From Ardenticatenaceae bacterium (GTDB taxonomy: Bacteria; Chloroflexota; Anaerolineae; Promineifilales; Promineifilaceae): a DNA stretch of 64,000 bases. The DNA is taken from assembly GCA_020634245.1 (NCBI GenBank), contig JACKCC010000008.1:310001-374000 (forward strand), in the 5' to 3' direction. Below are positions 8,183-17,258 of this stretch, piece after piece. The position numbers and the translations under genes were made by a program. The notes beneath the pieces were generated by a model, which saw only the letters and a program-made list of their open reading frames with translations, searched no databases and had not been told where the DNA came from. The first letter of the stretch is position 1. Each line of letters starts with the position of its first letter.

Positions 8183-9727
8183 GTGAAAAATATTCAAAAA
8201 ACAACAATATGGCTTAGGACGCTGGTCGTCTTTGCAATTTTGTTGGCAGCCCTTAGTTTGACAGGGTGTGGTTCGAAGGAACCAGCGCCGGTTGCTGAGA
8301 CAGGGGCTACTGAGGCCGAGATCGCTGTAGCTGAGGTGCAGGCAACGGAAACGGCCGTAGCAGCCAATGAAGTTGATGTGGCGGAAGTAGTGGCAGAGGA
8401 AACGGCCGTTACCGAAGCACCTACCGACGAGTGCCTGGCCTGCCACATTGACAAAGAAATGCTAATTGCCACAGCCGCTCCTGAGGAAGAAGTTATCAGC
8501 GAAAATGAAGGCGAAGGTTGAGGGGGCGAGGTGGCTCCGTTGGAGCCTTGGGAAAAAGTACTCGTCAATGGTGAAACTTACCCCGAAACCGTTCATGGCC
8601 AAATCGCTTGCCAGGATTGCCACGGTGGTGTGCAATCCCCTGACAAAGCAACAGCCCACGAAGGGATAGTCAAAAACCCCAGCAACGATGCCGAAAGTGC
8701 ATGTGGTGAGTGCCATCCCGACGTCGTTGCCATGAACGAAAACAGCCTGCACATCAACCTGGCCGGTTATTGGACCGTCCTGGATGAGCGCACAACACCG
8801 GCAGACCACGACACAATCGTACAAATGTTTGGCAACCATTGCGACACCTGCCATTCATCTTGTGGTGAATGCCACGTCAGCCAGCCAGAATTAGTAGGCA
8901 GCGGGTTAATTGACGGCCATAACTTTAATCGCGAACCTTCCATGACCCGCAACTGTACTGCCTGCCACGGCAGCCGGGTTGGGAATGAATATTTAGGCAA
9001 ACACGAAGGATTAATGGGTGACGTTCACTTCCGCCTGGGCCGGATGACCTGCATTGACTGCCATACAGGTCACGAAATGCACGGCCAACCAGCCGACTGC
9101 CAGAGCTGCCACGAAGGGCCAGAGGCAACTGGCGTCGCCCCGGCCGACCACCGCTATGCCGGCGTCCAGTCACCACGTTGCGAAACTTGCCACGTGACAG
9201 TAGCCATCGGCCAGGACGGCATCGAAATGCACCAACAACACGGCGGCGATTTGTCCTGCCAGGTATGCCATTCAATAGAATACACAAGTTGCGATGGCTG
9301 CCACGTTGCCATCAGCGAAACAACAGGAAATCCTTTCTATGCCACCGATGGTTCATATTTGAGCTTTAAGATCGGTCGTAACCCAATAAAGAGCTTCGAT
9401 AGGCCATATGAATACGTTACATTACGGCACGTCCCTGTTGCTACAGACAGCTTCGCCTTCTACGGCGACAACTTACTGCCCAATTACTCGGCTTTACCAA
9501 CCTGGGTATACACCACTCCCCACAATATTCAACGGGAAACACCCCAGGCCGAATCATGCACCTCCTGCCATGGGCATGCCGAATTATTCCTGACCATCGA
9601 CGATTTGGCACCAGAAGAAATCGAAGCGAACTTATCTGTTATCGTGGAATCCGTACCCCGGCCGATAACCGAAATATTGGCCACACCAAGAATCACGGTG
9701 ACCCAACCAATTACGACGACAGAATAG
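8183..9727 (+). pseudogene. 12-heme c-type cytochrome lipoprotein, interrupted by an in-frame TGA
   Basis: One frame runs from the GTG at 8183 (AAGGA upstream) to 9727, broken only by TGA at 8519-8521. The first part (112 residues) has a lipobox (LTGC), an Ala/Glu/Thr/Val-rich linker and one heme site (CLACH). The second has eleven more sites: CQDCH, CGECH, CDTCH, CGECH, CTACH, CIDCH, CQSCH, CETCH, CQVCH, CDGCH, CTSCH. The second part has no signal peptide, so restarting at GTG 8531 would leave it in the cytoplasm, where heme c is not attached. Either a nonsense mutation, a base-call error, or readthrough. The second part is not degraded, so the event is recent or not real. Confidence 0.85.
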
Positions 9728-9790
9728 TAAGTTTGATTAAACCTTGAAAAACCTTTAAACATTTTTATTAATCGAGGAGCTAGAAGAAAA

Positions 9791-11620
9791 ATGAAAAAAA
9801 TTAGCCTAGTCTTGTTATTTGTAATTTTGGGACTGATGCTGGTCGCCTGCGGCGGCGGCGGCACTCCCGCTGCCGAACCTGCTGTTCAGGAAGAGCCGGC
9901 CGTAGTAGAAGAACCAGTGGTTGAAGAGCCAGCAGAAGCTGTGGTTGAAGAACCGGCCGAAGAGGTTGTGGAAGAACCAGCAGCAGAGGAACCTGTGGAA
10001 GAAATGGCTGAAGCCGACCTGGATGGGGCGTTTAGCACATTCCTGGGCAGTATGGAAGCCTACAACACCATTGGCATTGAAGCACTCAACGAAATGATCG
10101 TTGAAGGTAATGCACCATTCCTTTTGGATGTACGTGAACCCAGCGAATTGGAAGAAAAAGGCTGGATTGAAGGCGCAGTCAATATTCCCTTGCGCCAGGT
10201 TGCCGACAATGTAGCTTACCTGCCCAGCTTTGATACACCCATTGTCAGCTATTGCGGCAGTGGCTGGCGCTGCACCATTGCTTTAACAGCATTGGAAGCA
10301 ATGGGTTGGGAAAATGTTCTTGGTCTTAAAGGCGGCAGCTTTGGCGGCTGGCTGGAAGCCGGTTATCCAATTGCTGAAGGCGATATCCCGGCCCTGGTTG
10401 AGTTGAATGCTGCTGAACCGGATCCGGCAATAGTCTTGGCCATGCAAGAAATGCTGCACAATGTACCTGATGGATTTGGTGGCATTTCCAACGAAGACCT
10501 GAACACAGAAATTGGCGAAAACCCCGATTTGATTTTGGTTGATGTCCGTACACCTGGCGAAGTTGAAAGCAAAGGGTATATTGATGCCCCCAATGTCGTT
10601 TTCGTCCCGCTGGAAGAGATGATCGCCATGAAAGATCAGTGGCCGGCCATGGATGCGCAAATCGTTACTTATTGCGGCTCAGGCCATCGTTCCACAATTG
10701 CCATGACCATCTTGTGGTCGTATGGTTACACCAATGTACGCAGCCTGAAGGGCGGCTTTGGCGACTGGGTCACTGGCGGCTTCCCTGGGGTGAACGTTCC
10801 AGAACCGGAACCGGCAACATTTGATATGGATGCCGCTTTCAACACTTTCCTCGCTGACATGGAAGGATACAACACCATTGGTCTGGAAGATTTGAATCTG
10901 CTGTTAGCCGAAGATCCGCCGCCTTTTGTCTTGGATGTGCGTGAAGCTTCGGAACTGGAAGAGAACGGCCATATCGAAGGTGCAGTCAATATCCCGCTGC
11001 GCGAGGTGGCCGACCACATCGAATGGCTGCCCAGCTTTGACACGCCCATTGTCAGTTACTGCGGCAGCGGCTGGCGCTGTACCATCGCCCTGGTCGCTTT
11101 AGAAGCGATGGGTTGGGAAGATGTACGCGGTTTGAAGGGTGGCAGCTTTGGCGGCTGGGTAGAAGCTGGTTATCCGGTAGCTGAAGGGTTAGCACCTGAA
11201 CCCATGGTTTTGAATGCAGCAGAACCCGATCCGGCGGCTGTAGCGGCAATGCAGGAAATGCTACACAACGTTCCCGACGGCTTTGGTGGCATCTCGGTTG
11301 ACGATTTGTTCCTGGCCATTGGGGAAAACCCGGACCTGATCCTGATTGATGTCCGTACAGTTGCTGAAGTGGAAGAGAAGGGTGTCATTGAGTCAGAAAA
11401 CTGGCTGAACATTCCGTTGGAAGAGTTTGTGAATATGAAGGATGAGTGGCCGGCCGAGATGGATGCCCCGATTGTTGTCTACTGTGGCAGCGGTCACCGT
11501 TCCACGATTGCTATGACAATTCTGTGGTCCTATGGGTATACAGATGTCAAAAGCATGAAGGGTGGTTTTGCGGCCTGGGTAGAAGCTGGTTATCCGGTAG
11601 CCGAGTTTGTAGCTCAATAA
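9791..11620 (+). CDS. Lipoprotein with four tandem rhodanese domains
   Basis: A 609-residue lipoprotein (lipobox LVAC, then Gly and a Glu/Pro/Val-rich linker to about residue 75) with four rhodanese modules arranged as two similar pairs. Active-site loops are YCGSGWRC (Cys155), YCGSGHRS (Cys295), YCGSGWRC (Cys424) and YCGSGHRS (Cys565), so all four keep the persulfide-forming cysteine, and the two loop types alternate. The pairs arose by internal duplication (LHNVPDGFGGIS occurs in both). Start: ATG after GAGGAGCTAGAAG. Inferred: handling of sulfane sulfur outside the cytoplasmic membrane, next to a 12-heme cytochrome in the same direction. A terminator follows at 11643. Confidence 0.93.
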   Translation: MKKISLVLLFVILGLMLVACGGGGTPAAEPAVQEEPAVVEEPVVEEPAEAVVEEPAEEVVEEPAAEEPVEEMAEADLDGAFSTFLGSMEAYNTIGIEALNEMIVEGNAPFLLDVREPSELEEKGWIEGAVNIPLRQVADNVAYLPSFDTPIVSYCGSGWRCTIALTALEAMGWENVLGLKGGSFGGWLEAGYPIAEGDIPALVELNAAEPDPAIVLAMQEMLHNVPDGFGGISNEDLNTEIGENPDLILVDVRTPGEVESKGYIDAPNVVFVPLEEMIAMKDQWPAMDAQIVTYCGSGHRSTIAMTILWSYGYTNVRSLKGGFGDWVTGGFPGVNVPEPEPATFDMDAAFNTFLADMEGYNTIGLEDLNLLLAEDPPPFVLDVREASELEENGHIEGAVNIPLREVADHIEWLPSFDTPIVSYCGSGWRCTIALVALEAMGWEDVRGLKGGSFGGWVEAGYPVAEGLAPEPMVLNAAEPDPAAVAAMQEMLHNVPDGFGGISVDDLFLAIGENPDLILIDVRTVAEVEEKGVIESENWLNIPLEEFVNMKDEWPAEMDAPIVVYCGSGHRSTIAMTILWSYGYTDVKSMKGGFAAWVEAGYPVAEFVAQ

Positions 11621-11642
11621 GAACCTGTTTAGGTTATTACCA

Positions 11643-11677
11643 AAGGCTCTGATCAAAAACGATCAGAGCCTTTTTTT
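11643..11677 (+). terminator. Terminator after the rhodanese lipoprotein gene
   Basis: Perfect stem AAGGCTCTGATC / GATCAGAGCCTT with loop AAAAAC, followed by a T-run. Confidence 0.92.
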
Positions 11678-11722
11678 GTTTCTGAAAACCAACTCGATTC
11701 CGAAAACTTTTTTGCAGGGTCA

Positions 11723-11795
11723 GGTAAACCACAAAAAATTCTTGATGAAAAAGGCAACATTTCTTTATGGTTTGCTCAGGGGAAACGGGAGAACC
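11723..11795 (+). promoter_or_regulatory. Composite upstream element, shared with 55475-55546
   Basis: GGTAAACCACAAA, 32 bases, then TGGTTTGCTCAGGGGAAAC and GGGAGAACC. The minus-strand region 55475-55546 has the same two blocks (GGTAAACCACAAA; TGGTTTACTCAGGGAAAA; GGGAGAATC) 31 bases apart. Both lie upstream of two-component regulatory genes in the same orientation. The blocks are partly inverted copies of each other, as operator half-sites would be. The gap 11621-11971 holds this, the terminator and a hairpin near 11895; nothing coding is seen. Confidence 0.5.
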
Positions 11796-11894
11796 AGGGT
11801 ACGTCTCATCCTGAAATCCAGATTGTTACGACGCTTTTACAACAAACCGTAACAGTGAGGAACAAATTTCAACAAAACATGATTCTTATCCATG

Positions 11895-11930
11895 ATTCTC
11901 AACAATTTTGGTTGAGAATGTTTATATAAT
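11895..11930 (+). promoter_or_regulatory. Inverted repeat and TATAAT-like -10 box upstream of the kinase gene
   Basis: Perfect nine-base arms ATTCTCAAC / GTTGAGAAT with a seven-base loop, followed at 11925 by TATAAT. No -35 box at the normal 17-base spacing is obvious. It lies about 45 bases before the kinase start. Confidence 0.35.
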
Positions 11931-11971
11931 GGAATGTAACCACTTTTTCCCTGGTTTTTTTGGATTGCAGT

Positions 11972-12970
11972 ATGGTTCCAACCAACCTTATAGAAAGACC
12001 GACCCCTTTGCAGAAATCCTTGTATGTGCAATTAGCACGACGACTGCGTGTTGCCTTCCCCCTTTTGTTGGTTTTTATGGCTTTTCTTATTGAGGTATTT
12101 GAGGAAATCCGAGGAACACATTCTCATTTTGGTCCTACGGGGCCACATGAAGGATTTTTTTTAGAGGTTTTTACATTTGGTGTTCTGAGTCCGATTTTAG
12201 TAGGGCTAGGTTTTCATTGGATTGTTAAAGTTGTAGAACAGCTTGAATTAGCCCGTGCTTCGGAAAGGGATCTGCGCCAAAAATTAGAGCGGGAAACTGA
12301 AGCTCGTCGTGAATTATTGGCAGCTACGGTACGCAGTCAGGAAGCTGAACGGCAGCGAGTGGCCCGCGAGCTTCATGATGGCATTGGCCAACCACTGACA
12401 GCATTTCTTTTGACTTCGGATATTGGCTCGGAAGAGTTGTGTGAAAATCCAACCATGGCGCATGCGCGCCGGGCAGCTTCCAGTACGCTGGACTCGATAC
12501 GGCGGCTGATTTTGGATTTACGGCCGTCTCTACTCGACGCTCAAGGTCTATTGCCAGCCTTACGTCAATGCGCTTATGATACGCTAAAACCGGCAGGCAT
12601 TGAGGTGGTGGTAACGGCCGTTGGTCAACCCTACCCCATCCCCGATGAAACAGAAACCGCTCTGTTCCGCATTGGACAAGAGTCTTGCACCAATATTTTG
12701 CGCCACGCCCAGGCCAGTCAGGCTAAAATTGAGTTAAGGCATCATCCCCAACATGTACAGCTGATCATTACAGATGATGGTCAGGGTATTGGGCAGTCTA
12801 CTAATGGGAATGGGAAGAGTAACGGCCGTTCCCTGGGCTTGGGCTTACTCAGCATGAAAGAACGCGCCGAACAGATCGGCGGTCAGTTCCATTTACAAAG
12901 CCAGCCCGGCGCGGGAACCACTGTTTCAATAAGCGTACCCATTCCTGTCAACCAGAGAGAGCTAACATGA
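11972..12970 (+). CDS. NarL-type sensor histidine kinase (HisKA_3)
   Basis: A 332-residue membrane kinase. Two membrane helices (about residues 27-43 and 63-86) flank a short loop (GTHSHFGPTGPHEG), followed by a coiled-coil rich in Glu/Arg, the dimerisation and phosphoacceptor box ARELHDGIGQ (His135) and a HATPase_c domain ending in GLGLLSMKERAE and GAGTTVSISVP. There is no large sensor domain; the His-containing loop could sense a metal or pH, but this is speculative. ATG 11972 is chosen; a TTG at 11960 is also in frame and neither has a strong ribosome site. Its last four bases overlap the response regulator start (ATGA), so the pair is co-translated. Confidence 0.9.
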   Translation: MVPTNLIERPTPLQKSLYVQLARRLRVAFPLLLVFMAFLIEVFEEIRGTHSHFGPTGPHEGFFLEVFTFGVLSPILVGLGFHWIVKVVEQLELARASERDLRQKLERETEARRELLAATVRSQEAERQRVARELHDGIGQPLTAFLLTSDIGSEELCENPTMAHARRAASSTLDSIRRLILDLRPSLLDAQGLLPALRQCAYDTLKPAGIEVVVTAVGQPYPIPDETETALFRIGQESCTNILRHAQASQAKIELRHHPQHVQLIITDDGQGIGQSTNGNGKSNGRSLGLGLLSMKERAEQIGGQFHLQSQPGAGTTVSISVPIPVNQRELT

Positions 12971-13617
12971 AGTCAATACGCGTGATCATAGCCGACGACC
13001 ATGTCATCATGCGCGAAGGTGTCGCCCTCATTCTCGATAGCAAACCAGAATTTGAAGTCGTTGGCCAGGCAGCCGATGGAAAACGGGCCGTAGAACTGGC
13101 AGAGAGTTTGCAGCCCGACATCGCACTGCTTGACATCAACATGCCCGAACTCGACGGCATCGCCGCCGCCAACTTGATTCGCGAGGCCTGCCCACAAACC
13201 AAAACGTTAATATTGACCATGCACAATGACGACGCCATCTTTTTTGATGCTATTCAAGCCGGCGCTTCCGGGTATGTCCTCAAGGGTTCTCGCCCCGACG
13301 ATCTGATTCAAGCCTTAATAGAAGTTCATAACGGCAACGTTTATATTTCTCCACCCATGACCCGCAAACTGGTCAACTCCTATCTGGAAACAGCCAATTC
13401 CTACCCGAACAGCCAACTCACTCTCCTTACTGAACGGGAAACCGAAGTTATGCAACTATTAGCCCAGGGATTAACCAACCGAGAGGTTGCCGAACGCCTT
13501 GTCATCAGCCCCAGCACCGTCCAAACCCATCGCACACACATCATGGAAAAACTTGATCTTAACAACCGGACCGAACTGGTCCGCTACGCCTTGCAAAACA
13601 ACCTCCTCGACTCCTGA
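12967..13617 (+). CDS. NarL/FixJ-type response regulator
   Basis: A 216-residue regulator: receiver domain with the acidic pair Asp10-Asp11, phosphoacceptor Asp56 (LLDINMP) and Lys in YVLKGS, then a LuxR-type helix-turn-helix (LTERETEVMQLLAQGLTNRE through VQTHRTHIMEKL, about 150-205). Partner of the kinase it overlaps. NarL-type regulators bind short inverted repeats, so the TAGTAC-N4-GTACTA palindromes at 13765 and 28626 are candidate targets. Family assignment is firm; the stimulus and regulon are unknown. Confidence 0.94.
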   Translation: MKSIRVIIADDHVIMREGVALILDSKPEFEVVGQAADGKRAVELAESLQPDIALLDINMPELDGIAAANLIREACPQTKTLILTMHNDDAIFFDAIQAGASGYVLKGSRPDDLIQALIEVHNGNVYISPPMTRKLVNSYLETANSYPNSQLTLLTERETEVMQLLAQGLTNREVAERLVISPSTVQTHRTHIMEKLDLNNRTELVRYALQNNLLDS

Positions 13618-13764
13618 CTTTCCTTCTCAATTAAAACCAACATAAACCTTCAAACTTACCTTTCTTCAATCGCGCGGCACGCGTCGCCCTTCATTCCTGC
13701 CCTATCATCATTTTATCGATATTTGATCGGCTCCAAATCAACATTTGACCGATAGGCAAGAGTG

Positions 13765-13780
13765 TAGTACCTCGGTACTA
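13765..13780. promoter_or_regulatory. Palindrome TAGTAC-CTCG-GTACTA, candidate operator
   Basis: Perfect six-base arms with a four-base spacer, 21 bases before the start at 13801. The same 6-4-6 palindrome with a different spacer (GTGA) is at 28626, and a half site (TAGTACCTCG) at 54859. It would fit a dimeric NarL/LuxR-type regulator. Confidence 0.5.
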
Positions 13781-13800
13781 TGATACAAGAGGGTACTTTT

Positions 13801-14148
13801 ATGTTGGCGACTAGAATACTTTTAATCTGGGAACATCCATTTTTACGCGATACGGTTACAGCGCTGTTAAAAAAGGAAGGCACGGAACTGCTGGCCGACT
13901 TTGATTTTCAGGTTTCTCTCGCCGAAATCCAAGCTCTTAACCCATCACACATTCTTGTGGAATCTGGCTGCCAACGCTATCAAGAACTCGTCACACCCTT
14001 GTTGGCACACGAAGAAATTACCATCATCCGGCTCAACCTTGAAGACAACCGGCTGCAAGTCATTCAACGGCAGGATCATGCCATTTCCCAATCATCCGAC
14101 CTGCTAAAGCTGCTGCAAGCGCGACCGGAAACAAACATACCTGGTTAG
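13801..14148 (+). CDS. Small receiver-like protein, probably not phosphorylated
   Basis: A 115-residue protein starting MLATRILLIWEHPFLRDTVT, reminiscent of a receiver domain (IRVLLVDDHPLFRD...). Where receivers have the phosphoacceptor Asp it has Glu54 (PSHILVES), and the usual N-terminal acidic pair reads WEH. It therefore looks like a pseudo-receiver, or a small protein of unknown function. ATG 13801 is preferred over ATG 13780 because GAGGG lies at a good distance upstream and the palindrome then remains outside the gene. It stands between the two-component pair and the oxidase operon. Confidence 0.65.
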   Translation: MLATRILLIWEHPFLRDTVTALLKKEGTELLADFDFQVSLAEIQALNPSHILVESGCQRYQELVTPLLAHEEITIIRLNLEDNRLQVIQRQDHAISQSSDLLKLLQARPETNIPG

Positions 14149-14237
14149 AAAAAAGAGGTGGCGCTTTCTGAAAAGAGCCGCAATACCACCGATTTAAGAT
14201 GCATATTACATCGTTATTGTTTTGCAGGAGGTTGAGC

Positions 14238-14327
14238 ATGATACGGAACAGTAGTTTGGTTCACGGGATTCCTGGCGGTGTGTTTACGGCCGTTTCCCAC
14301 CACCACACCAAGGAGGAACTGTTATGA
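14238..14327 (+). CDS. Possible 29-residue leader ORF overlapping coxB
   Basis: ATG at 14238 follows a very strong ribosome site (GCAGGAGGTTGAGC). The frame gives 29 residues including His-His-His near its end and stops with TGA at 14325, overlapping the coxB ATG at 14324 (ATGA). This arrangement suggests translational coupling or a leader peptide, for example copper- or heme-responsive given the His run. CoxB has its own Shine-Dalgarno (AAGGAGG) inside this ORF. It may be chance, but the ribosome site is better than that of many real genes here. Confidence 0.45.
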   Translation: MIRNSSLVHGIPGGVFTAVSHHHTKEELL

Positions 14328-15352
14328 AACATATCCTGGGCGTCATCGCCGTCATTGCCGCCATCACCCTGGCCGCCTGGGTCTGGTTAGGGCGAAGCTT
14401 CGATCAACTACTTCCCTTGCGAGCCAGCGAAGAAAGCTTTTTCGTCGATCGGCTGTTGGGAATGCAATTCTACGTGATTGCCTTTCTCTTCGCCTTAATC
14501 ATCGGCTTCATGCTCTACAGCATCTTCGTATTCCGGCGTAAACCAGGCGACGACAGCGATGGCGATTATTTCCACGGCAACACCACCCTGGAAATCATGT
14601 GGACAGTCGTTCCATTAGGTGTTGTCCTCTACTTTGCCGTCGTCGGTGCTGGCTATCTGGGCGACATCACCGCTCCGGAATCAAACGAATTGGTCGTTCA
14701 AGTCACCGGCTCCCAGTGGAATTGGCGCTTCGATTACCCTCGCTTCGGCATCAGTTCCCCTGAACTAAACTTGCCCAAAGGCCAGCAAACTGTTCTCGAA
14801 ATCTCATCTATTGATGTCATTCACTCTTTCTGGGTGCCTGAATTCCGGTTGAAGCAAGACGCCGTACCCGGCATGGTCCATCCCCTACGCATCACCCCAA
14901 CCGAAGTCGGCACTTACGTTGTGCGCTGCGCCGAAATTTGCGGCAAAGACCATTCCTACATGCTGGCCAACGTTAACGTGATGGAACAAAATGCTTTTGA
15001 AGCGTGGGTGCGTGCCCAAGTTGCCCCACCGTCCGGCGGTTTGGCCGAAGCTGGCGCAAAAATTGCTAAGTTAAACGGCTGCCTGGGCTGCCACAGCGTA
15101 GATGGCAGCACCATAACCGGTCCTACCTGGCTGGATTTGTTTGGCGAAGAAGTACAGTTAGCCGATGGCTCAACCGTTGTCGCTGATGAAGCCTACATCA
15201 TGAATTCGATACTCAATCCGGGCGAACAAATTGTGGCCGGGTTTGATACGGTAGCCATGCCCGCCAATTTCGGCGCGGTTCTGTCAGAAGACGATTTGGA
15301 AGCGCTGGTAGCCTACATTGCCAGCTTAAGTACTCACGATAGCACAGAGTAA
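14324..15352 (+). CDS. coxB: Cytochrome c oxidase subunit II with fused cytochrome c domain
   Basis: A 342-residue subunit: N-terminal signal anchor (4-22), membrane helices at about 47-70 and 90-112, then the periplasmic cupredoxin domain with the CuA ligands His167, Cys202, Glu204, Cys206, His210 and Met213 (CAEICGKDHSYM). A C-terminal cytochrome c domain holds the heme site CLGCH (253-257), giving the caa3-type layout in which subunit II accepts electrons directly from cytochromes. Start ATG 14324 with AAGGAGG nine bases upstream. First main gene of the coxB-A-D-C operon; 11 bases separate it from coxA. Confidence 0.96.
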   Translation: MKHILGVIAVIAAITLAAWVWLGRSFDQLLPLRASEESFFVDRLLGMQFYVIAFLFALIIGFMLYSIFVFRRKPGDDSDGDYFHGNTTLEIMWTVVPLGVVLYFAVVGAGYLGDITAPESNELVVQVTGSQWNWRFDYPRFGISSPELNLPKGQQTVLEISSIDVIHSFWVPEFRLKQDAVPGMVHPLRITPTEVGTYVVRCAEICGKDHSYMLANVNVMEQNAFEAWVRAQVAPPSGGLAEAGAKIAKLNGCLGCHSVDGSTITGPTWLDLFGEEVQLADGSTVVADEAYIMNSILNPGEQIVAGFDTVAMPANFGAVLSEDDLEALVAYIASLSTHDSTE

Positions 15353-15363
15353 GGAGGAACCCT

Positions 15364-17244
15364 ATGATTATCTTTCAGTTAGGACTTATTCGGGGTTTGG
15401 TCGGGCAAATTGTGGGAACGGCCGTTGGCCTGCTCCTCGTCAGCCTCATCCGATTAACAATGGGCCTGCCCGCCTGGAAACCTGAACCAGCCATGATCAT
15501 TGGCGGCGTCCTGGGTGCAGTCGGCTTCATGATTGGCGTCGGCGCCCTCACCGACTGGATCAAATGGATGCGCGGCCAAGAGACCCACATGCACCACGGC
15601 CCGCCAGAAGGTAAACCAGCCTGGACTCGCTACTTCGGCACCGACTACAACCACAAAGTCATCGGCGTCCAGTACGGCGTCACCGGCATTTTGCTGCTCC
15701 TCGTTGCCGGCACACTGGCCTTAATCTTCCGCACCGAACTGGCCCAACCTGGCCTGCAATTCCTGGAAACCAGCACGTTTAACACCTTCTTCGGGATGCA
15801 CGGCATGGTCATGATTGCCGGCATCCTGTTGGGCGTTGGCGGTATGATGAATTACCTGGTTCCCCTGATGATTGGCGCATCGGACATGGCTTTCCCCCGG
15901 CTCAACGCCTTTGGCTACTGGATCAACATCCCCGGCGCAATCCTGTTGGTTTCTGCCCTATTCATGGGTGGCTGGGACACCGGTTGGACTGGCTATCCGC
16001 CCTTAAGCGTTCTCGCGCCGATGGGCGTACAGGCGTTCATGCTGGGCGTTTACCTGGTTGGTATTTCCTCTATCGTCGGCTCGGCCAACCTGCTGGTCAC
16101 TGTTGCCAAAATGCGTGCGCCAGGTATGTCCCTCTTCCGCATGCCCATCTTCGTCTGGGCGGCGGTAGCTACCTCTCTCATTCAGTTAACCGCTACTCAG
16201 CTTATCGGTCTGGCCTTCATGATGGTGTTAGCCCAACGCACGTTAGGACTGGGTTTTTTCGATCCGGTGCTCACCCAACATGCCATCGAGGTTGGTTCAC
16301 CGCCGGGAAATGTGGTCTTGTTCCAGCATTTGTTCTGGTTCTACTCCCATCCAGCTGTGTACGTCTTCATTTTGCCGGGCCTGGGCATTATCAGCGAACT
16401 ACTGCCTGTCTTTTCGCGCAAGCCACTTTTTGGCTACAAGTGGATCGCCCTCTCCAGTCTGGCCATCGCTTTGGTCGGCTTTCTGGTCTGGGCGCACCAC
16501 ATGTTTGCCGCCGGAATGGAGCCGTTCTTGCGCATCCCCTTCTCCTTTGCAACGATGCTAGTTGCTGTGCCGACAGGTGTGAAATTCTTTAGCTGGGTAG
16601 GCACGATCTGGCGCGGCAAGCTGGAATTTCCGGCTCCGATGTTGTTTGTTTTGGGGGCCATTTCCGTCTTTTTGATTGGTGGCTTAACCGGGCCGCCCAA
16701 TGGCACAGTCACGACAGACCTGTTTTTGCATGATACCTACTGGGTCGTTGGTCATTTTCATGCCACGATGTTCGGCGGTTTCATCTTCCCCTATTTCGCG
16801 GCGATTTATTACTGGTATCCCAAAATCACCGGCCGGATGTACAACGAACGGCTGGCCAAGCTGCACTTTTGGTTGATCACGCCCGGCTTCTGGGTGCAAA
16901 GCATTGGTCAAATTCTGGTTGGCCTGCATGGAATGCGCCGCCGCATCGCCGACTACGACCCGGCGTTGGGTATTCAGGGTGGCCATATGTTGATCACAAT
17001 TGCCGGGTTTGTTATTGGGCTGTCGGTGCTGATTATGGTTTACAACCTGGTTTGGAGCGCCCGCCGCGGACCTGTGGCCTCAGCCAACCCCTGGCGGTCG
17101 CGCGCCCCGGAATTCCAAATTCCGTCGCCTATCCCGGAACACAGCTATGCCACGCCGTTTGTGGTCACCGGTGAGCCGTATGACTACGGCCTGCCCGGCT
17201 CGAATTATGTCAATATGAATCCGGCCGGAGCAGCGGCTGATTGA
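15364..17244 (+). CDS. coxA: Cytochrome c oxidase subunit I, A2 type, N-terminally extended
   Basis: A 626-residue heme-copper oxidase catalytic subunit. Heme a and CuB ligands lie in GMHGM (His146), YSHPAVYV with the His-Tyr pair, WAHHMF and VGHFHATMFGG. YSHP in place of GHPE shows the A2-type proton channel, where Tyr and Ser replace the helix VI Glu. The normal family start (here TDYNHKVIG) comes only at about residue 94; before it lie two extra hydrophobic segments (about 10-32 and 42-62) and a His-rich stretch (ETHMHHG). It reduces O2 to water and pumps protons. ATG after AAGGAGGAACC. Confidence 0.96.
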   Translation: MIIFQLGLIRGLVGQIVGTAVGLLLVSLIRLTMGLPAWKPEPAMIIGGVLGAVGFMIGVGALTDWIKWMRGQETHMHHGPPEGKPAWTRYFGTDYNHKVIGVQYGVTGILLLLVAGTLALIFRTELAQPGLQFLETSTFNTFFGMHGMVMIAGILLGVGGMMNYLVPLMIGASDMAFPRLNAFGYWINIPGAILLVSALFMGGWDTGWTGYPPLSVLAPMGVQAFMLGVYLVGISSIVGSANLLVTVAKMRAPGMSLFRMPIFVWAAVATSLIQLTATQLIGLAFMMVLAQRTLGLGFFDPVLTQHAIEVGSPPGNVVLFQHLFWFYSHPAVYVFILPGLGIISELLPVFSRKPLFGYKWIALSSLAIALVGFLVWAHHMFAAGMEPFLRIPFSFATMLVAVPTGVKFFSWVGTIWRGKLEFPAPMLFVLGAISVFLIGGLTGPPNGTVTTDLFLHDTYWVVGHFHATMFGGFIFPYFAAIYYWYPKITGRMYNERLAKLHFWLITPGFWVQSIGQILVGLHGMRRRIADYDPALGIQGGHMLITIAGFVIGLSVLIMVYNLVWSARRGPVASANPWRSRAPEFQIPSPIPEHSYATPFVVTGEPYDYGLPGSNYVNMNPAGAAAD

Positions 17245-17258
17245 GTTAAGCGATTTTG

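Noticed and set aside
8519..8521. Selenocysteine codon as the preferred explanation for the TGA
   Set aside because: The context (Gly-rich linker, no redox motif) gives no reason for selenocysteine and no SECIS-like hairpin was recognised just downstream.
8531..9727. Independent 398-residue cytochrome gene starting at GTG 8531
   Set aside because: No signal peptide and no ribosome site; it is the in-frame continuation of the lipoprotein starting at 8183.
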